Source: Methanosarcinales archaeon | GTDB lineage: Archaea; Halobacteriota; Methanosarcinia; Methanosarcinales; Methanogasteraceae | NCBI GenBank assembly: GCA_030672345.1 | Contig: DAOVGO010000148.1 | Span: 1 to 13,297, forward strand | Length of the DNA: 13,297 bases | Reading direction: 5' to 3' | Shown: positions 1-5,956 of the stretch, one piece after another | How the letters are laid out: each line of letters begins with the position of its first letter | Position numbering within the stretch: position 1 is the first letter of the stretch | The notes under the pieces: generated by a model | The model's database searches: none | What the model was told of the DNA's origin: nothing | Seen by the model: the letters and a program-made list of their open reading frames with translations, nothing else | Made by a program: the position numbers and the translations under genes

Positions 1-1
1 C

Positions 2-74
2 AGCCCGATGATGTAGCGGTCAATCATCTGGGACTCTGGATCCCAGTACCTCGGTTCGAATCCGAGTCGGGCTA
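2..74 (+). tRNA. tRNA-Gln (anticodon CUG)
   Basis: A complete cloverleaf can be drawn. The 7-bp acceptor stem AGCCCGA/TCGGGCT (2-8 with 67-73) is followed by discriminator A at 74. The anticodon stem TGGGA/TCCCA (29-33 with 41-45) closes a 7-nt loop, CTCTGGA, with anticodon CTG at 36-38. The T stem CTCGG/CCGAG (50-54 with 62-66) closes loop TTCGAAT. The D stem is weak (3 bp plus a mismatch). No 3' CCA is encoded, so CCA must be added after transcription. The gene ends 4 nt before the gltX start codon. In most archaea tRNA-Gln is first charged with glutamate by a non-discriminating GluRS and then amidated by GatDE, so tRNA and enzyme are functionally paired. Confidence 0.95.
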
Positions 75-78
75 TTCG

Positions 79-1815
79 ATGGAAATTGACGAAACGAGAG
101 AGTTAATCGAGAAATACGCGCTTCAAAATGCCGTGAAATACGGGAAAGCCCCCAAAGCCGGGGCGGTACTTGGCAAGGTACTTGGCGAGCACCCGGATCT
201 GCGAAAAGTCGCAAAAGAGGTTGCATCTCTTGTTAACGAGGTTTTATCCGGATTAAAAGGCGATCCTGAGATATGGAAGCAGAGGCTAATGGAGATCGCA
301 CCCGAACTGATCGAGGAGATCAGCGAGCGAAAAGTGCCCAGCACAGGACTCCCTGATCTCGAAGTAGGCGAAGGAGAGAAGGTGGTGCTCCGGTTTGCAC
401 CAAACCCGAACGGACCCGCAACCATCGGAAGCGTGCGCGGCATCGTTGTGAACGCCGAGTATGCACGCAGGCACAATGGCGAGTTTGTGCTGCGGTTCGA
501 TGACACCGACCCAAAGACAAAGCCGCCGATGCTCGAGGCGTATTTGTGGTATCTCGAAGACTGCGAGTATCTCGGCGCGGTTCCTGACCGTGTGGTGTAT
601 GCAAGTGATCGCATCCCGAAATACTACGAATACGCCGAGAAACTCATCCTGCTTGGCAAGGCTTATGTTTGCTTCTGTAAGAGGGACGAATTCAAGCGAT
701 ACAAGGATGCAGGGGTGGCGTGCCCCCATCGGGCTGCCGATGTTGGCACAAATCTCGAATGCTGGAAGCGTATGCTCAATAGGGAGTACGCTGAGGGTGA
801 GGCGGTGCTGCGCATCAAGACCGATGTCGGGCACAGGGATCCTGCGCTGCGTGACTGGGCGGCGTTTCGGATCGTTGAGACCCCGCACCCCCGCCCAGAG
901 ATCGGTGACCGGTTTGGTGTGTGGCCCCTGCTCGATTTTGAATCCGCGGTCGAGGATCATCTCCTCGGGATCACGCACATCATACGCGGCAAGGACCTGA
1001 TGGACAGCGAGCTTCGGCAGCGCTATGTCTATGATTATCTGGGATGGCAGTACCCGAAGACCCTGCACTGGGGCAGGATGAAGATCCATGAATTCGGAAA
1101 GTTCAGCACGAGCGCAATTTCCAGGGCGATTGCGGACGGGACGTACACCGGCTGGGACGATCCACGCGTCCCGACGCTTCGGGCACTCCGGAGACGGGGC
1201 ATAACAGCTGTTGCGATACGGAAGTTCATGATCGATCTCGGCGTCGGCGAGACTGACATCAGCCTGAGCCTCGACAACCTCTATGCCATCAACCGAAAGG
1301 TCATCGATCCGGTTTCGAACCGGTATTTCTTTGTCTGGGATCCGGTTGCTGTGGAGATCAGGGACGCTGCGCCCATGGTCGCAACACCGAAACGACATCC
1401 GGATCGGGACGATCTGCGAGAGATACCAGCCGGTTCAAGAGTCTTCTTGTGCGGCGAGGATATCGAGGGTCTGAAGCCGGGCGATCGTTTGCGGCTGAAG
1501 AACCTCTACGACATCGAGATTGTGGATACGGAGTCACCGACACCGACCGTGAAACGCATCGGCACTGCCGCGCAGGAGTGGTGTACGATCGAGGAGAAGC
1601 CGCGATACCGGATCATCCACTGGGTGCCTGATATGCAGGATGGGTATCTCAGGGTCGTGGTGCGTGCGCCCGATCGGGCGTACGAGGGCGTCGGCGAAGC
1701 AAGTATCGCCTCAGAGCTGGGGAATACGGTTCAGTTCGAGCGGTTCGGATTCGTGCGTATCGATAGCGTCGATGCCGAGAACCGGTTGGTGGTCGCCTAT
1801 TTCGCGCACCGATAA
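79..1815 (+). CDS. gltX: Glutamyl-tRNA synthetase, archaeal type
   Basis: Cytoplasmic class I aminoacyl-tRNA synthetase that activates glutamate and loads it on tRNA-Glu and, in archaea, usually also on tRNA-Gln. The 578 residues match the archaeal/GlnRS-like subfamily: an N-terminal helical extension (~1-95), a Rossmann catalytic core opening with PNPNGPATIGSVRG (108-121), where TIGS replaces classic HIGH, and the second signature as KFSTS (341-345) rather than KMSKS. CFC (198-200) and CPH (215-217) could bind zinc. The C-terminal third fits the beta-barrel anticodon-binding domain of this subfamily. ATG at 79 is chosen because the N-terminus reads as typical family sequence and the tRNA ends just upstream. 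There is no independent Shine-Dalgarno, so the mRNA probably begins near the tRNA 3' processing site. The gene converges on nusG with a 32-nt gap. Confidence 0.95.
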   Translation: MEIDETRELIEKYALQNAVKYGKAPKAGAVLGKVLGEHPDLRKVAKEVASLVNEVLSGLKGDPEIWKQRLMEIAPELIEEISERKVPSTGLPDLEVGEGEKVVLRFAPNPNGPATIGSVRGIVVNAEYARRHNGEFVLRFDDTDPKTKPPMLEAYLWYLEDCEYLGAVPDRVVYASDRIPKYYEYAEKLILLGKAYVCFCKRDEFKRYKDAGVACPHRAADVGTNLECWKRMLNREYAEGEAVLRIKTDVGHRDPALRDWAAFRIVETPHPRPEIGDRFGVWPLLDFESAVEDHLLGITHIIRGKDLMDSELRQRYVYDYLGWQYPKTLHWGRMKIHEFGKFSTSAISRAIADGTYTGWDDPRVPTLRALRRRGITAVAIRKFMIDLGVGETDISLSLDNLYAINRKVIDPVSNRYFFVWDPVAVEIRDAAPMVATPKRHPDRDDLREIPAGSRVFLCGEDIEGLKPGDRLRLKNLYDIEIVDTESPTPTVKRIGTAAQEWCTIEEKPRYRIIHWVPDMQDGYLRVVVRAPDRAYEGVGEASIASELGNTVQFERFGFVRIDSVDAENRLVVAYFAHR

Positions 1816-1847
1816 TCAAAAAGACACAATCGGAAACGATTTGGGGG

Positions 1848-2303
1848 TCACTCCTCTTCGCGTTTCAGTACCCTGACATGATCGCCACGGATGGTCACTG
1901 GTATCGGAACCATCGCCTCGAACAGCTCGACTGTGATCTCTTCACGCGTCTCATCGACCCGTTTTACCCTCGCTTTCTCTCCCTTAAACGGTCCTGCTAT
2001 GAGTTCCACGATATCATCGACTGATATGCCGGTAACGGTCGGTTTCGGCGTTAGAAAGTGCTCCACTTCCTCGATGTGGGAGGTGCCCTGTATCAGCGAT
2101 CTGGCATGGGGCACCATCTGAACCGCCTGGTTGAGTTCGTCGTATTCGCCTGCCTCGACCAGTATGTAACCGCGCAGTTCATCGGGCGCAAGGATCGAAC
2201 GCACATCAAAATGCTCTCTCCGCGCAACCTGCTCAAGTACATTCGCAACCGAACGTTCCTGATTCGCAGTGGTTTTCACCACATAAATTGTTCCTTCGCT
2301 CAT
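1848..2303 (-). CDS. spt5: Transcription elongation factor Spt5 (NusG family)
   Basis: Archaeal Spt5, which binds the RNA polymerase clamp (usually with Spt4), raises processivity and can link transcription to translation. The 151 residues show the standard two-domain form: an NGN domain (~1-88; IYVVKTTANQE near the start, then ILAPDELRGYILVEA) and a KOW domain (~94-148; DDIVELIAGPFKGEKARV, ending in DHVRVLKR). Length is normal for archaeal Spt5. The ATG overlaps the thpR stop codon as ATGA, implying translational coupling. In many euryarchaea this gene sits between secE and the rpl11-rpl1 cluster. Here neither is present: thpR is upstream and gltX converges downstream. Confidence 0.95.
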   Translation of the reverse strand: MSEGTIYVVKTTANQERSVANVLEQVARREHFDVRSILAPDELRGYILVEAGEYDELNQAVQMVPHARSLIQGTSHIEEVEHFLTPKPTVTGISVDDIVELIAGPFKGEKARVKRVDETREEITVELFEAMVPIPVTIRGDHVRVLKREEE

Positions 2304-2848
2304 AGATACACTTCCGTAAGCGTCTCATGGATCGCGCCTTTTGGCGTAAGCGTGCTCTTCTTCAGTTTGATCGCATCCACGGTCATCGTCCCGACCTCGA
2401 TCGTTGATTGACGTTTTATGATGCCAACGAGTTTCATTCGTTGGTCCTTTGGGATGTTCTTCACCCGTGCAAAGGTTGCGTGTGGGGTGAACGCACGCTT
2501 CTCTCTCTTAAATCCGAGCGGCTTTAGCGCCCGTTCTACTTCTGCATGCAATATATTAAAAGCCTCTTCTGGACTTGCGCCAACATATACCACCCGGGCA
2601 TAACTTGGTTTTGGGAATGCGCCGACTCCGTGAACCGTTGCAGCAAATGGCTTGCACTCGATTCCGGAAAGCGCATCTCCGATATCAGGGATGCTCTTCT
2701 CCGGAACATCGCCAAGAAACTTCAGCGTGATGTGAACCTGCTTTGGGTCCACGAGTTTTACATTTACGCCTGCAAATTCCTGCTGGATCTCCGCGATTGT
2801 GTCAACAAAAGATTCTGGCAGGTCAACGGCAATGAACGTCCTGATCAT
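2300..2848 (-). CDS. thpR: RNA 2',3'-cyclic phosphodiesterase (2H family, ThpR/LigT)
   Basis: Member of the 2H phosphoesterase superfamily, which hydrolyses 2',3'-cyclic phosphate RNA ends to 2'-phosphate and in vitro can join tRNA halves. Both catalytic HxT motifs are present: HIT at 39-41 (in HITLKFLG) and HAT at 123-125 (in PHATFARV). At 182 residues it has the usual length. ATG at 2848 is preferred to the in-frame GTG 9 nt upstream because a GAGGTG Shine-Dalgarno overlaps that GTG and lies about 6 nt from the ATG; the protein then begins MIRTFIAVDLP, typical of the family. It is first gene of a two-gene operon with spt5 (4-nt ATGA overlap). In euryarchaea thpR is often beside the CCA-adding enzyme gene, which is not seen here. 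Confidence 0.93.
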   Translation of the reverse strand: MIRTFIAVDLPESFVDTIAEIQQEFAGVNVKLVDPKQVHITLKFLGDVPEKSIPDIGDALSGIECKPFAATVHGVGAFPKPSYARVVYVGASPEEAFNILHAEVERALKPLGFKREKRAFTPHATFARVKNIPKDQRMKLVGIIKRQSTIEVGTMTVDAIKLKKSTLTPKGAIHETLTEVYL

Positions 2849-2875
2849 GAAAGTCACCTCAACCGGATCTGGTTG

Positions 2876-2903
2876 ATACCGCTAATATCATACCGCTAAT
2901 ATC
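2876..2903. repeat. Perfect 14-nt tandem duplication
   Basis: ATACCGCTAATATC occurs twice head to tail (2876-2889 and 2890-2903), 28-55 nt upstream of the thpR start codon. Read on the minus strand, a TATA-like TTTAAGAT lies just before it (about 2901-2908), so the repeat covers the expected transcription start of thpR-spt5. It may be a two-copy operator or a replication-slippage duplication. Confidence 0.8.
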
Positions 2904-3032
2904 TTAAACTATCTGCCTCGGGGGACTGTCGACTCGACGCTGGTGCTCAAGTGTCAGACAGAACCACACTCTGTAGTGCCAGATTCGTGTCATGCGTTTA
3001 ACTACTACAAGATTCTTTATATTTGCACAAAC

Positions 3033-3040
3033 TTTATAAA
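3033..3040 (+). promoter_or_regulatory. TATA box for the winged-helix regulator gene
   Basis: TTTATAAA in an A/T-rich context fits an archaeal TATA box. Transcription would start about 25 nt downstream, near 3060-3065, leaving a very short leader with GGTGGA (3064-3069) just ahead of ATG 3075. A second TATA-like TTTATAT lies at 3015-3021. Confidence 0.6.
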
Positions 3041-3074
3041 GAGAAAGAACTAATGTATATTCTGGTGGATATTA

Positions 3075-3449
3075 ATGAAAGAGCTATCAATACAGGTGAT
3101 GGGTGATCGGGAACACGAAATATCAGAGCTGCTGCAGAGTCTCGGATTGTCAAAGATCGTGTCGAAGACGGTCGCATGTCTCGCCAGCACAACCGAAATG
3201 ACGTCCAGACAGCTTGAGGCGGCGGCTGGCATCAGGCAGCCTGAAGTCAGCGCTGCCATGCGGGTGCTGCGCGCGAAGGACTGGATTACCGAACGCGAGG
3301 AGAAGAAGAAGCTGGGCAAGGGAAGACCTGTCAAGGTGTATCGGCTCAATGTCCTGCTTCATGATATCGTCAAAACGCTCGAAGAAGAGAGAATAGCATC
3401 CAACAAGGAGATGCTGGATGATCTCGAGCGCCTGCGGAAGCTCGCATGA
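3075..3449 (+). CDS. Winged-helix transcriptional regulator (predicted)
   Basis: A 124-residue DNA-binding protein typical of small archaeal regulators. Residues ~25-95 form a winged helix: a helix beginning SKIVSKTVACLA, the recognition-helix region MTSRQLEAAAGIRQPEVSAAMRVL, and a basic wing EREEKKKLGKGRPVKVYRL (~72-91). A C-terminal helix (~95-124, rich in Glu, Leu and Arg) could dimerise. The pattern resembles euryarchaeal predicted regulators of the TrmB/MarR-like type. The ligand and targets cannot be read from sequence. The start is supported by GGTG 7 nt upstream and a TATA box about 40 nt upstream. The stop codon is followed after 4 nt by tRNA-Pro, so the two are probably one transcript. 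Confidence 0.85.
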   Translation: MKELSIQVMGDREHEISELLQSLGLSKIVSKTVACLASTTEMTSRQLEAAAGIRQPEVSAAMRVLRAKDWITEREEKKKLGKGRPVKVYRLNVLLHDIVKTLEEERIASNKEMLDDLERLRKLA

Positions 3450-3453
3450 CCTC

Positions 3454-3528
3454 GGGACCGTAGGGTAGCTTGGTCCATCCTGCCAGGTCGGGGATCTGGC
3501 GACCGGCGTTCAAATCGCCGCGGTCCCA
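3454..3528 (+). tRNA. tRNA-Pro (anticodon read as GGG; CGG is the alternative)
   Basis: The acceptor stem GGGACCG/CGGTCCC (3454-3460 with 3521-3527) is perfect, with discriminator A at 3528. The T arm is CGGCG-TTCAAAT-CGCCG (3504-3520). The D stem is GGGT/ATCC with one wobble pair. The anticodon stem is CCAGG/TCTGG (3483-3487 with 3495-3499), with an extra G-C pair outside. This leaves the loop TCGGGGA and anticodon GGG, but with C at position 33 instead of the near-universal U. Shifting by one to put U at 33 gives CGG but spoils the stem. Both readings decode proline. No encoded CCA. TTTT follows at 3529-3532 and may serve as terminator. Confidence 0.9.
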
Positions 3529-3591
3529 TTTTGGGGTACGGAGGGTTAGGAATTGCAGAGAAGAGGTTGCACAGGGACCTGACGCCCCTGA

Positions 3592-4953
3592 TCACCTGCC
3601 AGATTTCCTGAAATAAATCATTTCAGCGTCGAAATATTCAGGATCAAAGTCCTCGCCGACCCATTCCAGCAGTTCTTCGTTCTCCTCGGAATCAGGGTCT
3701 TGCAGAGCCTCCATGATATCTGCATAGCCCCATACCCCACCGCAATCCTCCGGAGGGCAGGCTCTCTTTCCTTTGATGCATACCGGATACTTGACACCCG
3801 CCCCTCTCGGAAGAATCTTCTCCAGCGGTATCCTGTGCTCCCAGTCATCGCCGAAATCGTACAGATATTCTGCCGATCGGTTTTCCATGGAGAAGTATCT
3901 GGCTATCTTCTCTCTTTGTTCCCGAAGAATCTCTCTGCCGAAGCCGAAATCTTCGTCCGGAGCCCCTATGCGCATCTTTGCCCCGGTCGCGGGGTCCACC
4001 ATCTCGAATTCATGGAGATGGTAGCCTTCCCAGCCCATGACATCCTGAATCGCGACATGCATATCCTGGAACGTGTATGTTTCCGGGACCTGTATCCGCC
4101 GCCAGATCGATGGTCTGATCTGTTTCAGCGTTATCTTGAACTGATACACCTGATCGAATTTTCTTTTACCAGCCATATTATCATCCTCATCGTCCCAGTC
4201 TTCATCCGCATCGCCTCCGCGGTTCCAGCCACCAACCTCCTCGAAATACTCGCCATAGTCCTCCTCGAATGTGTCTTTCCATCCGAGTTCTCCCCCCAAG
4301 AGCGCGTTCATGATGGCTCCGGCAGGAAGCATAATATCCAGAGATTCCAGAGGCAGATACCCCTCGTCAGGTCTTTTCTTCTTTATCCTGCCGATCGCGA
4401 TCTGGCAGATCTTATAATCGACGTAGTTACTCGGGAAGACGTCTCTTGCTTTCTCGATGTACGGTATCGCCTTTTTGTCCTGCTGCCGCACCATGCAGTC
4501 GAGGAGATGGAAAAGGTTCACGTTTACATATTTCCAGTCGTACTTTGTCGGATCAAAGGGTCCGTCCGGCAGTTCTGACATATACTCATCAAGCAACGTA
4601 TTCAGGAACTTAACCGACTCATCGCACCTGATCTCGCCGATAGTGCTGAGTGCGTGTGAGGTTATGAGACCGATGCTCCTTCCTTCCCTGATCGGGTGTG
4701 CGATCCGGTATTCTGCCCTTTTTATCACTTCAGGGATGCAGACATCGCCAATCTCCTTGAGCGCGTCCTTTGCGCGCTCGCCCAACTCAGAATCCTCCAG
4801 CACATCGGCAAGCGGGATGATGGCACTCTCGTTACCGATCTTCCCCAGTGCATCGGCAGCAAACAAACTGCTCCGGTTGTCCTGATCGTTCAGCATCCCG
4901 ATCAGCTCGAGGACCACGAGGCTGCCGATAGACGCCAACTCATCCACGATCAC
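3592..4953 (-). CDS. HEAT-repeat / plasmid pRiA4b ORF-3-like fusion protein (main open frame)
   Basis: This 453-residue frame has two parts. Residues ~1-200 are alpha-helical HEAT/PBS-lyase-like repeats (for example LFAADALGKIGNESAIIPLA at 30-49 and a following DALKEIGD), usually a protein-binding scaffold. A linker rich in Asp/Glu (~229-258) leads into a C-terminal pRiA4b ORF-3 domain (~264-445). This carries the hallmark segments IRPSIWRRIQVP (279-290), YLYDFGDDWEH (363-373) and ACPPEDCGGVWGY (398-410). The molecular function of that domain family is not established. The GTG at 4953 is only the first start allowed in this frame: coding-like sequence (REREAELE) continues upstream to a TGA TGA pair, and the natural N-terminus lies in another frame (see 4950-5063). 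No signal peptide or membrane segment. Confidence 0.8.
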   Translation of the reverse strand: MIVDELASIGSLVVLELIGMLNDQDNRSSLFAADALGKIGNESAIIPLADVLEDSELGERAKDALKEIGDVCIPEVIKRAEYRIAHPIREGRSIGLITSHALSTIGEIRCDESVKFLNTLLDEYMSELPDGPFDPTKYDWKYVNVNLFHLLDCMVRQQDKKAIPYIEKARDVFPSNYVDYKICQIAIGRIKKKRPDEGYLPLESLDIMLPAGAIMNALLGGELGWKDTFEEDYGEYFEEVGGWNRGGDADEDWDDEDDNMAGKRKFDQVYQFKITLKQIRPSIWRRIQVPETYTFQDMHVAIQDVMGWEGYHLHEFEMVDPATGAKMRIGAPDEDFGFGREILREQREKIARYFSMENRSAEYLYDFGDDWEHRIPLEKILPRGAGVKYPVCIKGKRACPPEDCGGVWGYADIMEALQDPDSEENEELLEWVGEDFDPEYFDAEMIYFRKSGR

Positions 4954-5063
4954 TTCCAGTTCCGCTTCCCTCTCCCTCGAATAACCACATCATCATACTT
5001 CTTCAGATCGCAGGTCAACTTCCCAATCTTCTTTTTGTCACTCTTTCTCGGATTTTTCGGCAT
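4950..5063 (-). pseudogene. 5' part of the HEAT-pRiA4b gene, out of frame (frameshift)
   Basis: An ATG at 5063, with AAGGAGAT about 10 nt upstream, opens a 37-codon frame starting MPKNPRKSDKKKIGKL and running through DLKKYDDVVI before degenerating to RGRGKRNWK and a stop at 4950-4952. The main 453-codon frame is open upstream of its GTG and there reads REREAELEVIVDELASIG. Joining DDVVI to REREAELE with a one-base correction near 4977-4983 makes one continuous protein of about 490 residues with a basic N-terminus, a proper Shine-Dalgarno and a standard ATG. The distance 3592-5063 is 1472 nt, one short of a multiple of three, which fits one lost base. The cause may be a real mutation, programmed slippage or an assembly error. 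Confidence 0.75.
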
Positions 5064-5174
5064 TTTGACCAATCTCCTTCATCCTCTGTTCCTGGTTAGC
5101 CAGCATCCTACCACACGAATGGCGATTCTGGTCTTGTTCGATAATACAAATTGATGAAACAATAAATAGTTTAT

Positions 5175-5188
5175 CGTCTCCGGAGACG
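5175..5188. repeat. Perfect 14-bp palindrome CGTCTCCGGAGACG
   Basis: The two arms are exactly complementary with no spacer, the usual shape of a dimeric-regulator operator. On the minus strand it directly precedes the TATA-like box proposed for the HEAT-pRiA4b gene. It overlaps by three bases a second hairpin (5186-5199), so as RNA the two would be mutually exclusive. Confidence 0.6.
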
Positions 5189-5298
5189 GGTGAGCCCGTG
5201 CGCATGGATTAAAACCGTAGACGAGTGCGAAAAAAAACTGTTTCGCATCAGCCAGCACTGCAGCGATATGCATCCTCCCTCCCCACATTTCAGAAAAG

Positions 5299-5306
5299 AT
5301 TAATAT
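5299..5306 (+). promoter_or_regulatory. TATA box for tRNA-Ser
   Basis: ATTAATAT is centred about 29 nt before the first base of the tRNA (5332), the expected distance for an archaeal promoter that starts at or just before the tRNA 5' end. Confidence 0.5.
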
Positions 5307-5331
5307 CTATGTCGTCCACTGGTACTGTGAT

Positions 5332-5442
5332 GACGAGGTAGCCAAGCCCGGTATGGCGCTGGATTGCTAACGTTTGAACATACTCATGTGCAAACATCCA
5401 GTGGTGCATCGCACCTCGGGGGTTCAAATCCCCCTCTCGTCG
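5332..5442 (+). tRNA. tRNA-Ser (anticodon GCU) with a 26-nt intron
   Basis: The acceptor stem is GACGAGG/TCTCGTC (5332-5338 with 5435-5441, one G-U pair), with discriminator G at 5442 as expected for serine. The anticodon stem is CTGGA/TCCAG (5359-5363 with 5397-5401), and anticodon GCT is at 5366-5368. The long type II variable arm GGTGC-ATC-GCACC (5403-5415) and T arm GGGGG-TTCAAAT-CCCCC (5418-5434) complete it. A normal 7-nt anticodon loop (TTGCTAA) is restored only if 26 nt are removed after position 37. The mature length is then 85 nt. No CCA is encoded. Confidence 0.93.
5370..5395 (+). other. tRNA-Ser intron at position 37/38
   Basis: Removing these 26 nt joins A37 to A38. The loop bases TTGC (5364-5367) can pair with GCAA (5390-5393) near the intron 3' end, leaving 3-nt bulge ACA with the cut after AC. 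This is the exon-proximal half of a bulge-helix-bulge motif recognised by the archaeal tRNA endonuclease. On the other side, an internal loop and an ACAT/ATGT hairpin (5379-5382 with 5387-5390, the last base shared) replace the second canonical helix, so the motif is relaxed. A one-base shift of both borders gives the same spliced sequence. Confidence 0.8.
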
Positions 5443-5548
5443 TGATGTTATCCTGCACTTCTGCACTGCGGCAGGCACCCCTAATCACTGCAAATCTTTA
5501 AAAAAATATCGATCAACGGGTATCGAACAAATGGGTCAACACCAAACG

Positions 5549-5556
5549 CATAAATA
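5549..5556 (+). promoter_or_regulatory. TATA box for the rpl30e operon
   Basis: CATAAATA preceded by ACCAAACG, a plausible BRE. Initiation would fall near 5577-5582, giving a ~33-nt leader before ATG 5613. The rest of 5443-5612 holds no gene that I can support. Confidence 0.55.
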
Positions 5557-5612
5557 GAGTAACATACCAGTTCACATCGAAAACTATCAGTCCAAAAAAA
5601 GAGTTGAAATAC

Positions 5613-5954
5613 ATGGAAATCGATCTAAATAAAGCACTTCGAAAAACAATCAGATCCGGTAAAGTTCTTGTCGGGTCGAATACGTGCGTCGACGCCGTAA
5701 AAAATAACAACGATCTGACGGTTGTGCTTGCTGCCAACTGTCCGCCCCGCATAAGGTCGCAGATACAGGATTCGGGCGTACCGATCATCGAATACCCTGG
5801 AATGAGCATCGATCTCGGAACTGCGTGCGGGAAACCGTTTACCATTGCCACGATGGCGATCCTCGACCCGGGCGATTCGAATATCATGGCGGTCTTCGAT
5901 CAGGAAGAGGAAGAAGCGCCAGCCGGAGAAGCACCTGACGAACTTGAGGGATAG
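5613..5954 (+). CDS. rpl30e: Large ribosomal subunit protein eL30 (L30e)
   Basis: Structural protein of the archaeal 50S subunit, of the L7Ae/L30e RNA-binding fold. Residues 1-95 show the family pattern: LNKALRKTIRSGKVLVGSN near the start, then LTVVLAANCPP, VPIIEYPG and LGTACGKPFTIATMAILDPG. The 113 residues exceed the usual ~100 because of an acidic tail (~98-113, rich in Glu, Asp and Ala). ATG 5613 is chosen over the in-frame TTG at 5604 because GAGTTGA at 5601-5607 then acts as a weak ribosome-binding site and the protein starts MEIDLNKAL. It opens an operon with nusA (2-nt gap). In many euryarchaea the gene directly follows rpoA2; here a tRNA and a fresh promoter precede it. Confidence 0.94.
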   Translation: MEIDLNKALRKTIRSGKVLVGSNTCVDAVKNNNDLTVVLAANCPPRIRSQIQDSGVPIIEYPGMSIDLGTACGKPFTIATMAILDPGDSNIMAVFDQEEEEAPAGEAPDELEG

Positions 5955-5956
5955 GT

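Larger units (their letters stand above)
5064..5331. other. Intergenic region between the HEAT-pRiA4b gene and tRNA-Ser
   Basis: No convincing gene lies here. It holds, on the minus strand, a TATA-like TTTATT (about 5161-5168) that could drive the HEAT-pRiA4b gene with a ~70-nt leader. It also holds the perfect palindrome at 5175-5188, an overlapping hairpin ACGGG-TGAG-CCCGT (5186-5199), and a stem TGCGAAA/TTTCGCA (5226-5232 with 5241-5247) with an A-rich loop. On the plus strand, TATA-like ATTAATAT (5299-5306) sits ~27 nt before tRNA-Ser. Confidence 0.6.

Noticed and set aside
286..1398. Long minus-strand open frame (370 codons) antisense to gltX
   Set aside because: It lies wholly within gltX, which has clear family motifs. 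Its translation is His/Arg/Ile-rich with no recognisable domain, as expected of a shadow frame.
3700..4578. 292-codon plus-strand frame opposite the HEAT-pRiA4b gene
   Set aside because: It is a shadow of a gene with strong domain motifs on the minus strand. No ribosome-binding site and no family features.
5079..5288. 69-codon minus-strand frame in the intergenic region
   Set aside because: No Shine-Dalgarno, atypical composition, and it spans the palindrome, the A-rich hairpin and the proposed promoter.
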